A stretch of DNA of 64,000 nt from Hymenobacter roseosalivarius DSM 11622 (GCF_900176135.1 NZ_FWWW01000077.1:17481-81480), one strand, 5' to 3'. Numbered from the stretch's first letter, positions 26,875 through 36,434 are shown. Translations and numbers: made by a program. Notes: generated by a model from the sequence alone, not told the origin.

Positions 26875-28675
26875 AATATTGACGCAGGTTTTTCCAGTCA
26901 AATAACTCAGAAGAGCTTTCCACTTTATTGCGCTGCATAATTCGCTCGCGCCGATTGAGAAGCACGAAATTCCAGAGCATGTTGGTGAGCTCTTCGGCGG
27001 CTTCGTCGAAGCTCTTTTCCTGGCGCTGCACCACATAAATGCCTTTGTCTTCGTGATTGGGTACGTTCTGCATCACGTAGTCGCCAAAGCCGGATAAGTC
27101 GCTGGTAATAGCTGGTACGCCGCGGGCCACGCACTCCAGCGGCGTATAGCCCCAGGGCTCATAATAGGAAGGGAAAATGCCCAGGTGGCAGCCGCGTACA
27201 AATTGGCCGTATTCCATGCCAAACAAAGGCGACGTAGGCGAAACAAAATCGGGATGATACACGATTTTTACGCGGTCGTGCTGGTTATTAATCAGGTTGG
27301 AGCGCCGCAGAAAATTCAGAATATCATCCTTCGCGTCATCGATTAAGTTGTGGGTGATGACTGAAGGTAGTTGCGTCGTTTTCCAGCTTTGCAGGGTGCG
27401 GCGGTAGCGCAGACGCCAATAGTCATCCACCATATCCGAGAGGTTGGGTAGGCGATGATCAGTGCTGGCGGCGGCAGCGTATACGAGTCGCTCACCTACC
27501 TGCCGCTCAATGGCCGCGCAGGTTTCGCGCACCTCATCCAGCACCGCCCGGCTTTGGAGCACCAATGGGTTGATGCTGGTAAAGGGGCGCTTCGTGATGA
27601 AGAACATGACTACCTGCCCTTCCATACCGCTTTGCTGCAAGCGGTAATTCAGGCGGGCTAAGGCCTCCAGCGTTATATCAAAGCCCTTGTTATGATACTC
27701 ATAGCGCCCCGAGGTAAACATGTACAGCGTGTTATCCAGATCGAAAGCGTAGCTCTGGAAAAAGTGCGCCATCACAAAGTCATGAATTTTGGCCTTGTAC
27801 TGCTGGTGCAGATTCTGGAACTCGTGCAGGGCCACGAAGCGCTCAATATTGAGGCCGTTGGGCAGCACCGCGTCCGGAATTCTATCCAGTAAATAAATGC
27901 ACTCGCGCACCGTCAGCTCGCTCACGGTGGTGAACACATGAGAGCCGTGGGCGGCAGCGCGCTCCACTCGTACGGCCGTTTCGATGTTGAAATTGCGCGA
28001 TTCTGCCTCCCAATCGACCTGCATGAGGTGATCGTAGAAGTTGGGGTCGTTCATGGCCAAGTAGCGGCCCAGCAACGTAGCGTGCGTGGTAAACACAATG
28101 TGAACCGGCACCTGCTCGCGGCGTAACACCGGAATAGCCACGCCCGTCATCCACTCGTGGAAATGCGCTACTATACGTTGAGGCGGCACCACTTCGGCGG
28201 TCAGAATTTGCAGAAAAATAGTAGCCAGATGCCCAAAGGCTTCTACCTGATGCAAGAGGTCATCGTGGTCGGGCGTGGGGATGCCGTGGTGCTGCCAGAG
28301 GTCGGCTTTAATACTGCCCAGGCGGTCGTAGACCTGAAAGGGATTGATTAGTACCACCCGCGGCCGGCCGGTTATGAGCCAGGTGCCGTACTGTATGTCG
28401 TAGCCCAGCAGGCGCATTTGGCGCACGGCCCCGGCGAAAGGATCGGTCAGAAGCGTTAGCTCATGATCCTCCATGGGCTCAAACTCGCCCTGAGCCTGCT
28501 GGGGAAAATAAGGTCCTAATAGGCAATACCGGTCGCCCCAACCCTGCACCGTGGCCGGTACTTTGGAGCGGATAACGGTATAAATGCCCCCCACCTGATT
28601 ACAGACTTCCCAGGCGACTTCAACGAGCAGAGCATCGGGGGCAATGATTTCGGGGGCAGAGGCGGGTGGCTGCAT
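26837..28675 (-). CDS. Glycogen synthase, eukaryotic-like GT3 type
   Basis: A 612-residue glycosyltransferase resembling GT3 (animal/fungal) glycogen synthases and not the bacterial GlgA of family GT5. Visible signatures: VAWEVCNQVGGIYTVIRSK at the N-terminus, AHFHEWMTG, FTTHATLLGRYLA, VLPNGLN, YMFTSGRYEYHNKGFDI, and late PSYYEPWGYTPLECVARGVPAITSDLSGFGDY. It extends alpha-1,4-glucan from nucleotide-glucose. A GH13 branching-type enzyme lies immediately upstream on the same strand, forming a glycogen module. The GT3 choice is known in Bacteroidota. Confidence 0.93.
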   Translation of the reverse strand: MQPPASAPEIIAPDALLVEVAWEVCNQVGGIYTVIRSKVPATVQGWGDRYCLLGPYFPQQAQGEFEPMEDHELTLLTDPFAGAVRQMRLLGYDIQYGTWLITGRPRVVLINPFQVYDRLGSIKADLWQHHGIPTPDHDDLLHQVEAFGHLATIFLQILTAEVVPPQRIVAHFHEWMTGVAIPVLRREQVPVHIVFTTHATLLGRYLAMNDPNFYDHLMQVDWEAESRNFNIETAVRVERAAAHGSHVFTTVSELTVRECIYLLDRIPDAVLPNGLNIERFVALHEFQNLHQQYKAKIHDFVMAHFFQSYAFDLDNTLYMFTSGRYEYHNKGFDITLEALARLNYRLQQSGMEGQVVMFFITKRPFTSINPLVLQSRAVLDEVRETCAAIERQVGERLVYAAAASTDHRLPNLSDMVDDYWRLRYRRTLQSWKTTQLPSVITHNLIDDAKDDILNFLRRSNLINNQHDRVKIVYHPDFVSPTSPLFGMEYGQFVRGCHLGIFPSYYEPWGYTPLECVARGVPAITSDLSGFGDYVMQNVPNHEDKGIYVVQRQEKSFDEAAEELTNMLWNFVLLNRRERIMQRNKVESSSELFDWKNLRQYYDRAYSLALERK

Positions 28676-28759
28676 ATACGCAAGGTTTTAGGAGGTCGTA
28701 GCTCTGGCAAGATAAACGTGCTCACGGATTTTCCGCAGGCTGGCACGTAGCAAAACGCG

Positions 28760-28796
28760 GAAGAGCGCAGAACTCGCTACTTGCTCTGCGCTCTTC
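28760..28796 (-). terminator. Hairpin between the GH13 and glycogen synthase genes
   Basis: GAAGAGCGCAGA pairs with TCTGCGCTCTTC across 13 bases; on the minus strand it is followed by GCGTTTT. It lies 23 bases after the GH13 stop and could attenuate transcription into glycogen synthase. Confidence 0.55.
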
Positions 28797-28818
28797 TCTA
28801 AGATTCGATTTACGACTT

Positions 28819-30627
28819 TTACTGCGAGATAATCAAGACCGAGTATGGTGCCAGCCCAAAACAGGCGTGAAATGGTAACTCATCATACTCGCCTTCCTCC
28901 GCTTCGGCTCCGAAACTTTCGAAGTTGCCAAACTCTTGATCGTAGCCAGCCCAGTCGCTATTAAACCGCACCTGCCACTGGCCAGCCGTAGGCAGCCCGA
29001 TGCAATACCCGTCTTGCGTGGTATCGGCGAAGTTGGCCAGGATGATGGTTTCATCGCCGGGGCCACCTTGGTCCCAGCGGCGGAAGGCGATAGTCTTGGC
29101 CTCGTTATTAATATGAAAAACCTCCGTGTGCTGGCCGGAAAGGCCGCGTGTGGTGCCCGAAAAGTTGCGGCGCAGGGCAATCAGGTCGCGGTAAAGGTGA
29201 ATCAGACCGCTGTGTTTTTCGGCGTGGCTCCAGTCCAGGGGTTGGTCGTCGGAGAAAAAGCCATCGGCCAGCATAGCCTGGCCCTGAAACAGCATCGGAA
29301 CGCCAGGGGACGTGAGCACCAGCGCCGCACCCAGGGTAGCACGCTTTTTCGGGTACCAGTTATTCGCCGCGCTGGGCATAATTTCCTCCGGCACCCGCGA
29401 TTTTCCGTTGGCTACCTCGTCGTGCGACTCGGTGTAAATAACCCGCTGGAAGGCGTCGCCATTGTAGGTCTGAGCGATGGCGCCGGCGACGGCCTGCATG
29501 TCGCGGTCGGCGTCGTGTTGGGTCGTCAGGGCTTCGCGAATGGGATACACGAAGGCCGCATCCCACTGCGTAGAAAATCCCTGTCCGTCCTGATCGGTGG
29601 GGCGCGTGATGTACTCGTTGCCCAATAAATCCTCGGCAATCGTGATTTTCCAGGGCATACGCGCCTGAATCTCCTCGTTGATCCAGCACATCAGGTCCCA
29701 GCCTTCGGGCAAATTGGTGGAGGGGTCGGTGCTGCCGTGCACGTTGCGAATGTGGGAAATGGAGTCGGCCCGCAGGCCATCGACCCGAAACTCTTCTAGC
29801 CACATCAGGGCATTGTCGCGGATGTACTGGCGCACCTGGGGGCGGCCGTAGTCGGGGCGGTTGTGGCCCCAGGGCGTTTCGGCCCGCCAGTCGTTGTAGA
29901 AATAAATGCCGCCGCCATCGTTTTCCTGCCAGCCATCAAACTGCCACAGGTCAAGGTCGCCGGGACCAAAGTGGTTGTAGACTACGTCCAGAATAATAGC
30001 TATGCCGTGTTTGTGAGCCTCTTTTACCAGCTGCTTAAAAGCGTGGGCCCCACCGTAATCGGTTTCGATAGCAAAAGGGTGGGAGGGATTATAACCCCAG
30101 CTGCGGCTGCCCGGAAATTCCGTGGGGGGCATTATTTCGAGGGCATTGATGCCTAATTGCCGCAAATAATCCAGCTTCTCGATAACGTCGTGAAAAGTGC
30201 CCGGCTTGTCAGGATCGGGAGCGTTGAAGGTGCCCACATGTATCTCATAAATGACGAGCGTGTTCCAAGGGGGCATTTCAAAATGGTCGTCCTCCCACTC
30301 AAAATCGTGGTTTGGTACCACGGAATTGCCGGCCGAGTGCGTGACTTCGCGGGCGTACGGGTCATTTTTACTTAGTTCCTGGCCGTTGTAGCAGATTAAG
30401 AACCGGTACTCGTCGCCGGGTTTGGCACCAGCTATATCAGCGGCCCAATAGCCGTCGGCCTCGGGTTGGAGCGGGTTGCTTTTACCGGCCCAGTCGTTGA
30501 AAGTGCCTATTACGTTGACTTCTTCGGCGTGGGGCGCCCATACGCGAAAAATAGTGCCGGCAAGGTGCGGAATAGCGCCCATACCCGGCTGGAGGGTAGA
30601 AGCGGAAGGGGTGGGGTGAGAAGGCAT
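28819..30627 (-). CDS. GH13 alpha-glucan branching-type enzyme
   Basis: A 602-residue GH13 protein with an N-terminal CBM48 domain (FRVWAPHAEEVNVIGTFNDW). The four GH13 regions are present: VVYNHFGP, DGLRADSISHIRN (nucleophile Asp), TIAEDLLGN (acid/base Glu) and YTESHDEVANG. The length and CBM48 fit a branching enzyme or a trehalohydrolase-like relative; region II (RADSI, not RVDAV) differs from textbook GlgB, so the exact activity is not certain. Its place ahead of the GT3 synthase supports a role in building or trimming glycogen. The start MPSHPTPSAS is followed by the CBM48. Confidence 0.82.
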   Translation of the reverse strand: MPSHPTPSASTLQPGMGAIPHLAGTIFRVWAPHAEEVNVIGTFNDWAGKSNPLQPEADGYWAADIAGAKPGDEYRFLICYNGQELSKNDPYAREVTHSAGNSVVPNHDFEWEDDHFEMPPWNTLVIYEIHVGTFNAPDPDKPGTFHDVIEKLDYLRQLGINALEIMPPTEFPGSRSWGYNPSHPFAIETDYGGAHAFKQLVKEAHKHGIAIILDVVYNHFGPGDLDLWQFDGWQENDGGGIYFYNDWRAETPWGHNRPDYGRPQVRQYIRDNALMWLEEFRVDGLRADSISHIRNVHGSTDPSTNLPEGWDLMCWINEEIQARMPWKITIAEDLLGNEYITRPTDQDGQGFSTQWDAAFVYPIREALTTQHDADRDMQAVAGAIAQTYNGDAFQRVIYTESHDEVANGKSRVPEEIMPSAANNWYPKKRATLGAALVLTSPGVPMLFQGQAMLADGFFSDDQPLDWSHAEKHSGLIHLYRDLIALRRNFSGTTRGLSGQHTEVFHINNEAKTIAFRRWDQGGPGDETIILANFADTTQDGYCIGLPTAGQWQVRFNSDWAGYDQEFGNFESFGAEAEEGEYDELPFHACFGLAPYSVLIISQ

Positions 30628-30780
30628 TTAGGTGGGTAGTAAAACACGGAGCCGTCGCTACAAGAACTGGACGGTAGACGGTGTTTAACTGCCGAGGTCG
30701 TTGTTTGGTTGTCGGGTGGTGGCTGGGAAAAGTGCGAACACGAGACGTTGGCCGGTAATAAATTGCGGGCGCTTCGTGTT

Positions 30781-30788
30781 TAAATTTG
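30781..30788 (+). promoter_or_regulatory. Candidate -7 box fused to a TTTGCCCCCC motif
   Basis: TAAATTTG matches TAnnTTTG and runs directly into CCCCCC. It lies 67 bases before the ATG at 30856, with a TTG 15 bases upstream of the box. It illustrates how the repeated TTTGCCCCCC motif can overlap a promoter. Confidence 0.35.
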
Positions 30789-30855
30789 CCCCCCAGCCTC
30801 GCCCAACCTATCAGGCGGCGGCTGGTTGTTGAATTCTCATATCTATCTCGCTTTC

Positions 30856-31257
30856 ATGGCTCGACCCAAACCTGTTCGTTACGGCCTATACCCCTGGACT
30901 CCCGATTATGGCCTTCGCTACATCCATCCGGCCAACCGCCGCACCTTTGAGTGGCTAGAGCCGATTGGTAAATTATTTGAGAAAATTGATGAAACCGAGG
31001 ATTGGATTCTGATTCGTTACGACGAGCAGCAGTTTAAAGTGAGTAGTGAACTATTCACGGAGTTGAGCGAGAAACCCGTGTTTAGCTTCGGCGATTTAGT
31101 GGAAGAAATAAACCCCGAGCCGGGTCGGGCACCGCACCGCGGCCTCATCTCTGACGTATACTGGGACGAAAGCCGCGACCGGCCCCGATTCCAAATCGTG
31201 GAGAAAAAGCGCAAAATAAAGCGGGTGTTTGAGCCCGAAGAGTTGCGCAGCGTGTAA
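30856..31257 (+). CDS. Small cytoplasmic protein of unknown function
   Basis: A 133-residue protein without signal peptide or membrane segment. Its N-terminus is unusual (MARPKPVRYGLYPWTPDYGLRYIHPANRRTFE), followed by WILIRYDEQQFKVSSELF, and a basic end (KKRKIKRVFEPEELRSV). I do not recognise the family. It looks like a compact beta-rich single domain; the many Arg and Tyr residues would suit nucleic-acid or ligand binding, but that is a guess. It is followed 33 bases later by a strong bidirectional terminator. Confidence 0.7.
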   Translation: MARPKPVRYGLYPWTPDYGLRYIHPANRRTFEWLEPIGKLFEKIDETEDWILIRYDEQQFKVSSELFTELSEKPVFSFGDLVEEINPEPGRAPHRGLISDVYWDESRDRPRFQIVEKKRKIKRVFEPEELRSV

Positions 31258-31290
31258 CGGTCATTTCCTTCTGCGTTAGAAATTCTAACG

Positions 31291-31328
31291 GAAAAAGCCC
31301 CCCGGATAGCTATCCGGGGGGCTTTTTC
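31291..31328. terminator. Bidirectional terminator with paired GGGGGGCTTT motifs
   Basis: GAAAAAGCCCCCCGGATA pairs perfectly with TATCCGGGGGGCTTTTTC around a 2-base GC centre. It separates convergent genes at 30856 and 31339. Confidence 0.9.
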
Positions 31329-31338
31329 CGTGAATAAC

Positions 31339-32685
31339 CTATTGCAAACCGACTGCAATACCGATGACCACAGCCAGTGCGCCCAATACCAGCAGCCCCA
31401 GATATAAAGGCAGCGCAAATTTCCACCACGCATCAAACCGTACCCCGCAGGCCGCCACAATGGCCATCAGCGCGCCGTTGGTGGGCGTAATCAGCTCGCA
31501 GAGGCCAGCGCCGTATTGGTAGGCCAGCACCGTGACCTGCCGCGACAAGCCCAGCAAATCGGAGAGGGGCGTGAGTATGGGCATGGTGAGCACCGCCTGC
31601 CCGCTTACGCTGGGCACGGGCAAATGCAACGTCGTATGAACTGCCATCATACCCAGGGCCGACAGCGTAACTGGCAGCCCCGCCAGCGGCGCAGACAGGC
31701 CCTGCACGATAGTGTCCACGATCTGGCCCTGCTCCAGCACCACAAAAATGGCGCGGGCAAAGCCGATAAGCAGCGCCGAAAATGCTAAGTCGCGGAAGCC
31801 GGCAATGAAGCTTTCCGCTGTGCCCGTAAGGCCGAGCCCGCCTACTAAGCCGGCGGCCACGCCCAGTACGAAAAACAGCGCGCCCATCTGCTCAAATTCC
31901 CAACCCAGATTGAGCACACCGTAGGTAAACGCGGCAAACGTGAGCAGCAGCAACAGCAGCACCAGCCCGTGACGGCCCGCGCCGCCCGCCGCTTCGGTTT
32001 CCGCTTCTGCTGTTTCGGGGGCTATGCGGTGGCGGGCAGCGTAGCGCATGGTGCCGCCAATCCAGAGGGCCAGGGCGGCGGCAAGGAAAATCAGCCGAAA
32101 TCCGGCACCGGAAAGCAGCGGTAATTGGGCAAGCTTTTGGGCAATACCTACTTGGAAAGGGTTAATCGGGCTGAATGCTGCCCCTACGGCGGCGGCCCCC
32201 AGACTCACCGCCGCGGCCGTAAGAACCGGGTAGCCCAGGCGGCGCATAAGAACCAGCAATACGGGCACCAGCGGAATGATTTCTTCCTGCATATTCTCCA
32301 GCGCGCCCATCGTGGCGAAGAGTAGAGAAATAAGTGGAATAACAAGTGCCTCCCGCCCCCGAAAGCGGGCCAACAGCCAATCGACACCTCGCCGCAGGGC
32401 TCCGGTATAGTCTACTACCGTAAAAGCCCCACCCGTCAGAAAGACGAAGAAGATGACGCTGGCCGCTTCCTGCAAACCCCGTGGGATGCTGACAACAGCC
32501 TCCAGGGGACTTACCGGCGAAGGCGCTACCCGATGATAGGAGCCTGGAACAACGACTTCGCGGCCGGTGGCCGCATCGGTGCGGCGCTCAAATATGCCGG
32601 CGGGCAGCACGTAGCTTAGCAGCGTGGCCAGCACGATAAACCCAACCAGCAGAACCAGCGGGTGCGGAAAGCGAAAGGTATTCAT
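31339..32685 (-). CDS. YfcC-family membrane transporter
   Basis: A 448-residue inner-membrane protein with about 11-12 hydrophobic segments. It resembles the YfcC/ion-transporter family: the FPHPLVLLVGFIVLATLLSYVLPAGIFER start, PLEAVVSIPRGLQEAASVIFFVFLTGGAF, GALENMQEEIIPLVPVLLVLMRRLGYP and AFSPINPFQVGIAQKLAQLPLLSG, with a late VPSVSGQAVLTMPILTPLSDLLGLS. Homologues are annotated as basic amino-acid or C4-dicarboxylate carriers without firm evidence; the substrate here is unknown. The ATG at 32685 (MNTFRFPHP) is the family start. Confidence 0.85.
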   Translation of the reverse strand: MNTFRFPHPLVLLVGFIVLATLLSYVLPAGIFERRTDAATGREVVVPGSYHRVAPSPVSPLEAVVSIPRGLQEAASVIFFVFLTGGAFTVVDYTGALRRGVDWLLARFRGREALVIPLISLLFATMGALENMQEEIIPLVPVLLVLMRRLGYPVLTAAAVSLGAAAVGAAFSPINPFQVGIAQKLAQLPLLSGAGFRLIFLAAALALWIGGTMRYAARHRIAPETAEAETEAAGGAGRHGLVLLLLLLTFAAFTYGVLNLGWEFEQMGALFFVLGVAAGLVGGLGLTGTAESFIAGFRDLAFSALLIGFARAIFVVLEQGQIVDTIVQGLSAPLAGLPVTLSALGMMAVHTTLHLPVPSVSGQAVLTMPILTPLSDLLGLSRQVTVLAYQYGAGLCELITPTNGALMAIVAACGVRFDAWWKFALPLYLGLLVLGALAVVIGIAVGLQ

Positions 32686-32789
32686 GACGTGGAATAAGGA
32701 ATGCTGAACTGTAAGCAAACATCCACGAAAAATCCGATTCCCTGCTAGGGTATCCTAAATCTACGTCGGCCTGAGATGAATTATGCCGA

Positions 32790-33776
32790 CTAAAGTTCGG
32801 TAGTGGAAGGCTGACCGCTTTCCCAGCAGGTGAGCGAATTGATGGTCGCGTCGGCGATATTAGTCAGGGCTTCGCGGGTCAGAAATGCCTGGTGGCCAGT
32901 GATGAGCACGTTGGGCTGAGCCAATAGCTGAGCAAAGGTTTCGTCGTGGGGGGCGTCGCGGGTACGGTCGTTGAAAAACAAGCCTTTTTCGTGCTCATAC
33001 ACGTCGAGGCCAAGGTAGCCGAGCTGCCCGCTTTGCATGGCCGCCAGCGCATCCTGGGTGTTCAGTACGCCGCCCCGACCAGTGTTAATCAACATCACCC
33101 CAGGCTTCATCTGGGCCAGTAGTTCCTGGTTAATTAAGTAATGCGTGTGCCCATTGAGCGGGGTATGGAGGGTGATGACATCGGCGCGGGCACACAGGTC
33201 CTCCAGCGTCGTGTAAGTCAGGCCCAACTCGGTGCTTAGCATAACATCGGGGGCCACATCATACCCTAGCAGCTGGCAGCCGAAACCGTGCATAATGCGA
33301 GCCACTACCCCGCCGATACGTCCGCAACCGATGATGCCCACGGTTTTGCCGTGCAGATCAAACCCAATCAGATTGTCCAGCCGGAAGTCATTGGCCCGCA
33401 GCTGCTGATCAGCCAGATGCAGGCGACGGTTCAAAGCTAAAATAAGCGCTACGGTGTGCTCACCAATAGCGTAGGGCGAATAGATGGGCACGTTGGCCAC
33501 GCGTATACCTAAGCGGTGGGCGGCGGCCAGGTCCACATTATCGTAGCCCGCAGCCCGGGCGGCCACGTAGCGTACACCGGCCGCGTGTAGCTGCTCCAGT
33601 ACCGGGGCCGACGCGTCGTCGTTGGTGAAAACGGCTACGGCCTGGCTGCCCTGGGCTTGTTTTGCTGTTTCAAGGCTCAGCGGCGCATCAAGGAAGCGTA
33701 GCTCGTGCTGCCCCTGTGCGGACTGGGTCAGATAGTCTTGCTCGAAAGCGTGGGCGCTGAATACGGTAACGTGCAT
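32790..33776 (-). CDS. ldhA: D-lactate dehydrogenase (2-hydroxyacid dehydrogenase family)
   Basis: A 328-residue NAD-dependent D-2-hydroxyacid dehydrogenase, close to fermentative LdhA, converting pyruvate and D-lactate. Seen: FDLHGKTVGIIGCGRIGGVVARI (NAD-binding loop), LHTPLNGHTHYLIN, INTGRGGVLN with the substrate-binding Arg, and ITGHQAFLTREAL with the catalytic His. The N-terminal MHVTVFSAHAFEQDYL is typical of LdhA. A TAGCTTTG box lies ~70 bases upstream. It is monocistronic by context. Confidence 0.93.
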   Translation of the reverse strand: MHVTVFSAHAFEQDYLTQSAQGQHELRFLDAPLSLETAKQAQGSQAVAVFTNDDASAPVLEQLHAAGVRYVAARAAGYDNVDLAAAHRLGIRVANVPIYSPYAIGEHTVALILALNRRLHLADQQLRANDFRLDNLIGFDLHGKTVGIIGCGRIGGVVARIMHGFGCQLLGYDVAPDVMLSTELGLTYTTLEDLCARADVITLHTPLNGHTHYLINQELLAQMKPGVMLINTGRGGVLNTQDALAAMQSGQLGYLGLDVYEHEKGLFFNDRTRDAPHDETFAQLLAQPNVLITGHQAFLTREALTNIADATINSLTCWESGQPSTTEL

Positions 33777-33848
33777 ACAAGAAGGAAAGGGGGAATGCTG
33801 GTAAAGGGCTGATTACCTGCTGAACTATTGCGCCGCAGTCAGCAAGGA

Positions 33849-33856
33849 CAAAGCTA
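33849..33856 (-). promoter_or_regulatory. Candidate -7 box for ldhA
   Basis: On the minus strand this reads TAGCTTTG, a full match to TAnnTTTG, with TTG about 15 bases further upstream. It is 73 bases before the ldhA ATG. Confidence 0.35.
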
Positions 33857-33948
33857 GGCTGACGCTTAGGGCAATACTCTGAGATGAACCAAGTGAAGAG
33901 CTGACTTTACGCAGCAAACCTGAGTTGTTTTCAGGCCGCCAAAAGGCT

Positions 33949-34071
33949 GTAGAGACGCGTATTCGCGTCTAATCGTTGAACCGAAGGTCAGCACAGCTAA
34001 CGACTGGAACCGTACCATTCCGTTCACCTAAACACCGACCGCGACGATTAGACGCGAATACGCGTCTCTAC
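33949..34071. repeat. Palindromic element, GTAGAGACGC family (copy 1)
   Basis: Left arm GTAGAGACGCGTATTCGCGTCTAATCG and right arm CGATTAGACGCGAATACGCGTCTCTAC pair over 27 bases around a ~70-base centre. Just outside the right arm is CTAACTCCAACAGCTTC, nearly the terminus of the element at 37444-37593. The sequence TAATCGTTG borders the left arm. It fills most of the 330-base gap between ldhA and the small gene at 34106. Confidence 0.8.
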
Positions 34072-34105
34072 ACACTAACTCCAACAGCTTCTAAGAGAAG
34101 ATTGC

Positions 34106-34381
34106 CTAGGCCGCCGCGATGTCGTGGTGTTCATCTATGGCCTTATCCATAGCTTCCCGGAAAGTATATAAGAGCTTATTGCGCTCAGCATCAGGCATAC
34201 TTTCAAGTGCCTGTTCAAAAGTAGTTCGGTACACATGCACCATAAACTCCGGGCCATGGCTGGCCAAAAATCCGTCGTGGATGCTTTTAAACACTACCTT
34301 CTCAGCTGAAGAGATAGAAAGCGAAAGCGCCAACCATTGCTTGGCATTATTGGCTAAGCTGAGGCGTAAATCTTCATTCAT
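34106..34381 (-). CDS. Small acidic protein of unknown function
   Basis: A 91-residue, probably all-helical cytoplasmic protein (MNEDLRLSLANNAKQWLALSLSISSAEKVVFKSIHDGF, then FREAMDKAIDEHHDIAAA). I do not recognise a family. It follows the gene at 34412 by 30 bases on the same strand, so the two probably form a small operon. Its coding character is reasonable but its GC is lower than the window average. Confidence 0.6.
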   Translation of the reverse strand: MNEDLRLSLANNAKQWLALSLSISSAEKVVFKSIHDGFLASHGPEFMVHVYRTTFEQALESMPDAERNKLLYTFREAMDKAIDEHHDIAAA

Positions 34382-34411
34382 AAGTGAACTGGAAAAAAGG
34401 AGAACAGAAAG

Positions 34412-34681
34412 TTAGAGAGAAGGAGGAAGCTCTGCGGGCCAGTTTACCTGCCGCAGCAGGACGCGGAACTCCGCTTCGGAAGCTAACCGACCCTGGAAGC
34501 TGTACAGCATCTGCCCGTCGACGACTTCCAGTAGTGTTATCTCATCGTCTTCGTAAAGCACAATCGTTTCCTGGCCGCAGGCGCTGGGGCGGCTATAGCG
34601 CATTTGGCGGGGCGGCGAACGAAATTCTGTGAAGCCAAAGGCTTGCAGCAGCTCCGCGGACGGTTGATAAAAAGCAGACAT
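34412..34681 (-). CDS. Small protein of unknown function
   Basis: An 89-residue cytoplasmic protein, apparently beta-rich (ETIVLYEDDEITLLEVVDGQMLYSFQG), ending RVLLRQVNWPAELPPSL. There is no recognised domain. Small Hymenobacter-type proteins of 80-90 residues with one YxDDEIxLLE-like sheet are common beside other short genes; this one precedes the 91-residue gene at 34106 in the same direction. Confidence 0.55.
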   Translation of the reverse strand: MSAFYQPSAELLQAFGFTEFRSPPRQMRYSRPSACGQETIVLYEDDEITLLEVVDGQMLYSFQGRLASEAEFRVLLRQVNWPAELPPSL

Positions 34682-35135
34682 ATAAAATGGCCCCTGATGA
34701 GAGCGCTAAGCAACTACGCCGAGCGGTAAGCTAAAAGACAGGTCAGTAAGCTGTTATCTGTAAGTAAAGTAGGAAGCGGACTACAACTACAGCATGTGCC
34801 GTATTGGCAGACCACGGCTTCTTCATCTGCTCTGATAAGCCAAAAGTCGGAGTGCGCCATGTAGTCAATCAATCCGGTTGCTTAAAACATAATAACACAA
34901 AGAGCGGTCCAGCTTAACCCAACTTCCGTCAACATAAGTAGCTATTCCAGTCTTTGTGGAAGCTATCATGCAAATATCTGTATAGCAATTGGTTATTTGT
35001 AAAAATAAACGAGTTGATAAAATATATAGCGTGTTGTCAGTAGGTCAACGAGTTTTCGCCGGCTATTACTTTGCCTAGCTTTTTGATGTTCGGTTCACTT
35101 CTGGATTTGCCCCCCAGCGCGGTAGTAGTGGGTAA
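34682..35135. other. Gene-free region
   Basis: About 450 bases, AT-rich in its central part, with no open frame worth calling on either strand and no clear hairpin. The only notable item is one TTTGCCCCCC motif at 35106, close to the end of the antiporter gene. Confidence 0.5.
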
Positions 35136-36434
35136 TTATGGCCGCCCCCCTACAGTTGATGAAGACTCCGCGGGCTGCATGGCGGCGGCGGTAGCAGCAT
35201 CGAGGGGGCGTTGGGTACCGAAAAAAAGTCGGTAGAAGCCCAGCAGCTTACGTTTTTCCAGTACAAAGAAGAGCAGCGTACAGAAAACGGTTGTGAAAAT
35301 AATGACCGCGAAGGTGATGGTTTGAATGGCTGGTCCGCTGGGCAGACCCCTCTGGGCAGGCAACGTAGCCAGTACGGCCGCGCCTAAGCCTTTGGGAATC
35401 ATGATGCTCATGAAGGCCGTATCAAAGAGCGGGGTTTTGGTATCGGCGGAGGCGAGAACTACCGGAATGCGTACCAGAAAGAGCAGAACGGTGATGGCGG
35501 CACCCAGCCCGATCAGGTAGGCGTTGTCGAGCACGATGGACATGCCCACGTACACGAAGAAAAACGTGCGCAGCAAAAACACCATTTCCGAGAAAAAGCC
35601 TTTTTCGGCCGCGGTCAGCTCGATGTGGCGCGTGGGCAGATAGCGGTAGAGCAGGCGCGGGCGCAGCAGAGTAACGTTGCCGAGGGTGATGCTGAAAAAC
35701 AGCACCGCAATCGGGCCGCTGAAGTTCAGCAGCTCTACCAGTCCATACACGATAAAGACGAAGGCCGGCGTGGAAAAGCGGGTTTTGAGAAGCGTAGGTA
35801 CTTTAGTCAGCAGTATCGACCACAGGTAGCCGGTAGCGACGCCCGCTACTACAGCCAGCACCAGCGAGGTGAAAATCTGCCCGAACATGGAGCCCAGACT
35901 AAACGAAGCGCCCGTGTAAAGGCTGATCAGGGAGATGGGAATGGCCAGCGTGTACACGTCGCTAAACGCCGATTCCATAACCAATGTGGTGGAGGTTTGC
36001 TCCTGAATATCCACCTTCCGGGCCAGAGTGGTAACCACCGCGGAGGAAGTGCCCCCCAAAATGCTGCCCAGAATAACGGAGCTGAGAAAATCGAGGCCCG
36101 CGAACAGCTGGGCCATAGCTGCCACCAGCATGGTGGTCACGATGAAGTTGAGCGTAGTGAGCGTAACGGTACCCCGCAGCGCCGATTTCAACTGCTCAAA
36201 ACGTACCTCTAGGCCACTCTCAAACAGAATAAATACCAGCACGATATTGGTAAACACTCTGCCCGCCTGCCCAAACGAAGCCGGATCGATAAGGTGAAAT
36301 ACCGGGCCTATCAGAATGCCAACCAGCAGTAAGCCCACCACGTCGGGAATGCGAGTTCGGTCAAACATCTCGGCCAGATAATGGCCGAAGAAAATCAGGA
36401 AACCAATAAAAATAATGAGAACGGGAGTTATCAT
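35136..36434 (-). CDS. Cation:proton antiporter (CPA2-type)
   Basis: A 432-residue membrane protein with about 12 transmembrane segments in the CPA2/KefB-NhaP fold. Family features: an IPDVVGLLLVGILIGPV helix pair, FTNIVLVFILFESGLEVRFEQLKSALRGTVTL, GSILGGTSSAVVTTLARK, and ESAFSDVYTLAIPISLI where the acidic residues of the unwound transport helices lie. No C-terminal TrkA-N domain is present; a short charged tail ends it. It presumably exchanges Na+ or K+ for protons. The ATG at 36434 gives the natural hydrophobic start MITPVLIIFIGFL. Confidence 0.87.
   Translation of the reverse strand: MITPVLIIFIGFLIFFGHYLAEMFDRTRIPDVVGLLLVGILIGPVFHLIDPASFGQAGRVFTNIVLVFILFESGLEVRFEQLKSALRGTVTLTTLNFIVTTMLVAAMAQLFAGLDFLSSVILGSILGGTSSAVVTTLARKVDIQEQTSTTLVMESAFSDVYTLAIPISLISLYTGASFSLGSMFGQIFTSLVLAVVAGVATGYLWSILLTKVPTLLKTRFSTPAFVFIVYGLVELLNFSGPIAVLFFSITLGNVTLLRPRLLYRYLPTRHIELTAAEKGFFSEMVFLLRTFFFVYVGMSIVLDNAYLIGLGAAITVLLFLVRIPVVLASADTKTPLFDTAFMSIMIPKGLGAAVLATLPAQRGLPSGPAIQTITFAVIIFTTVFCTLLFFVLEKRKLLGFYRLFFGTQRPLDAATAAAMQPAESSSTVGGRP

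Noticed and set aside
35625..36212. 195-residue + strand frame in the antiporter
   Set aside because: Low-complexity, Gln/Arg-rich shadow of a membrane protein gene.
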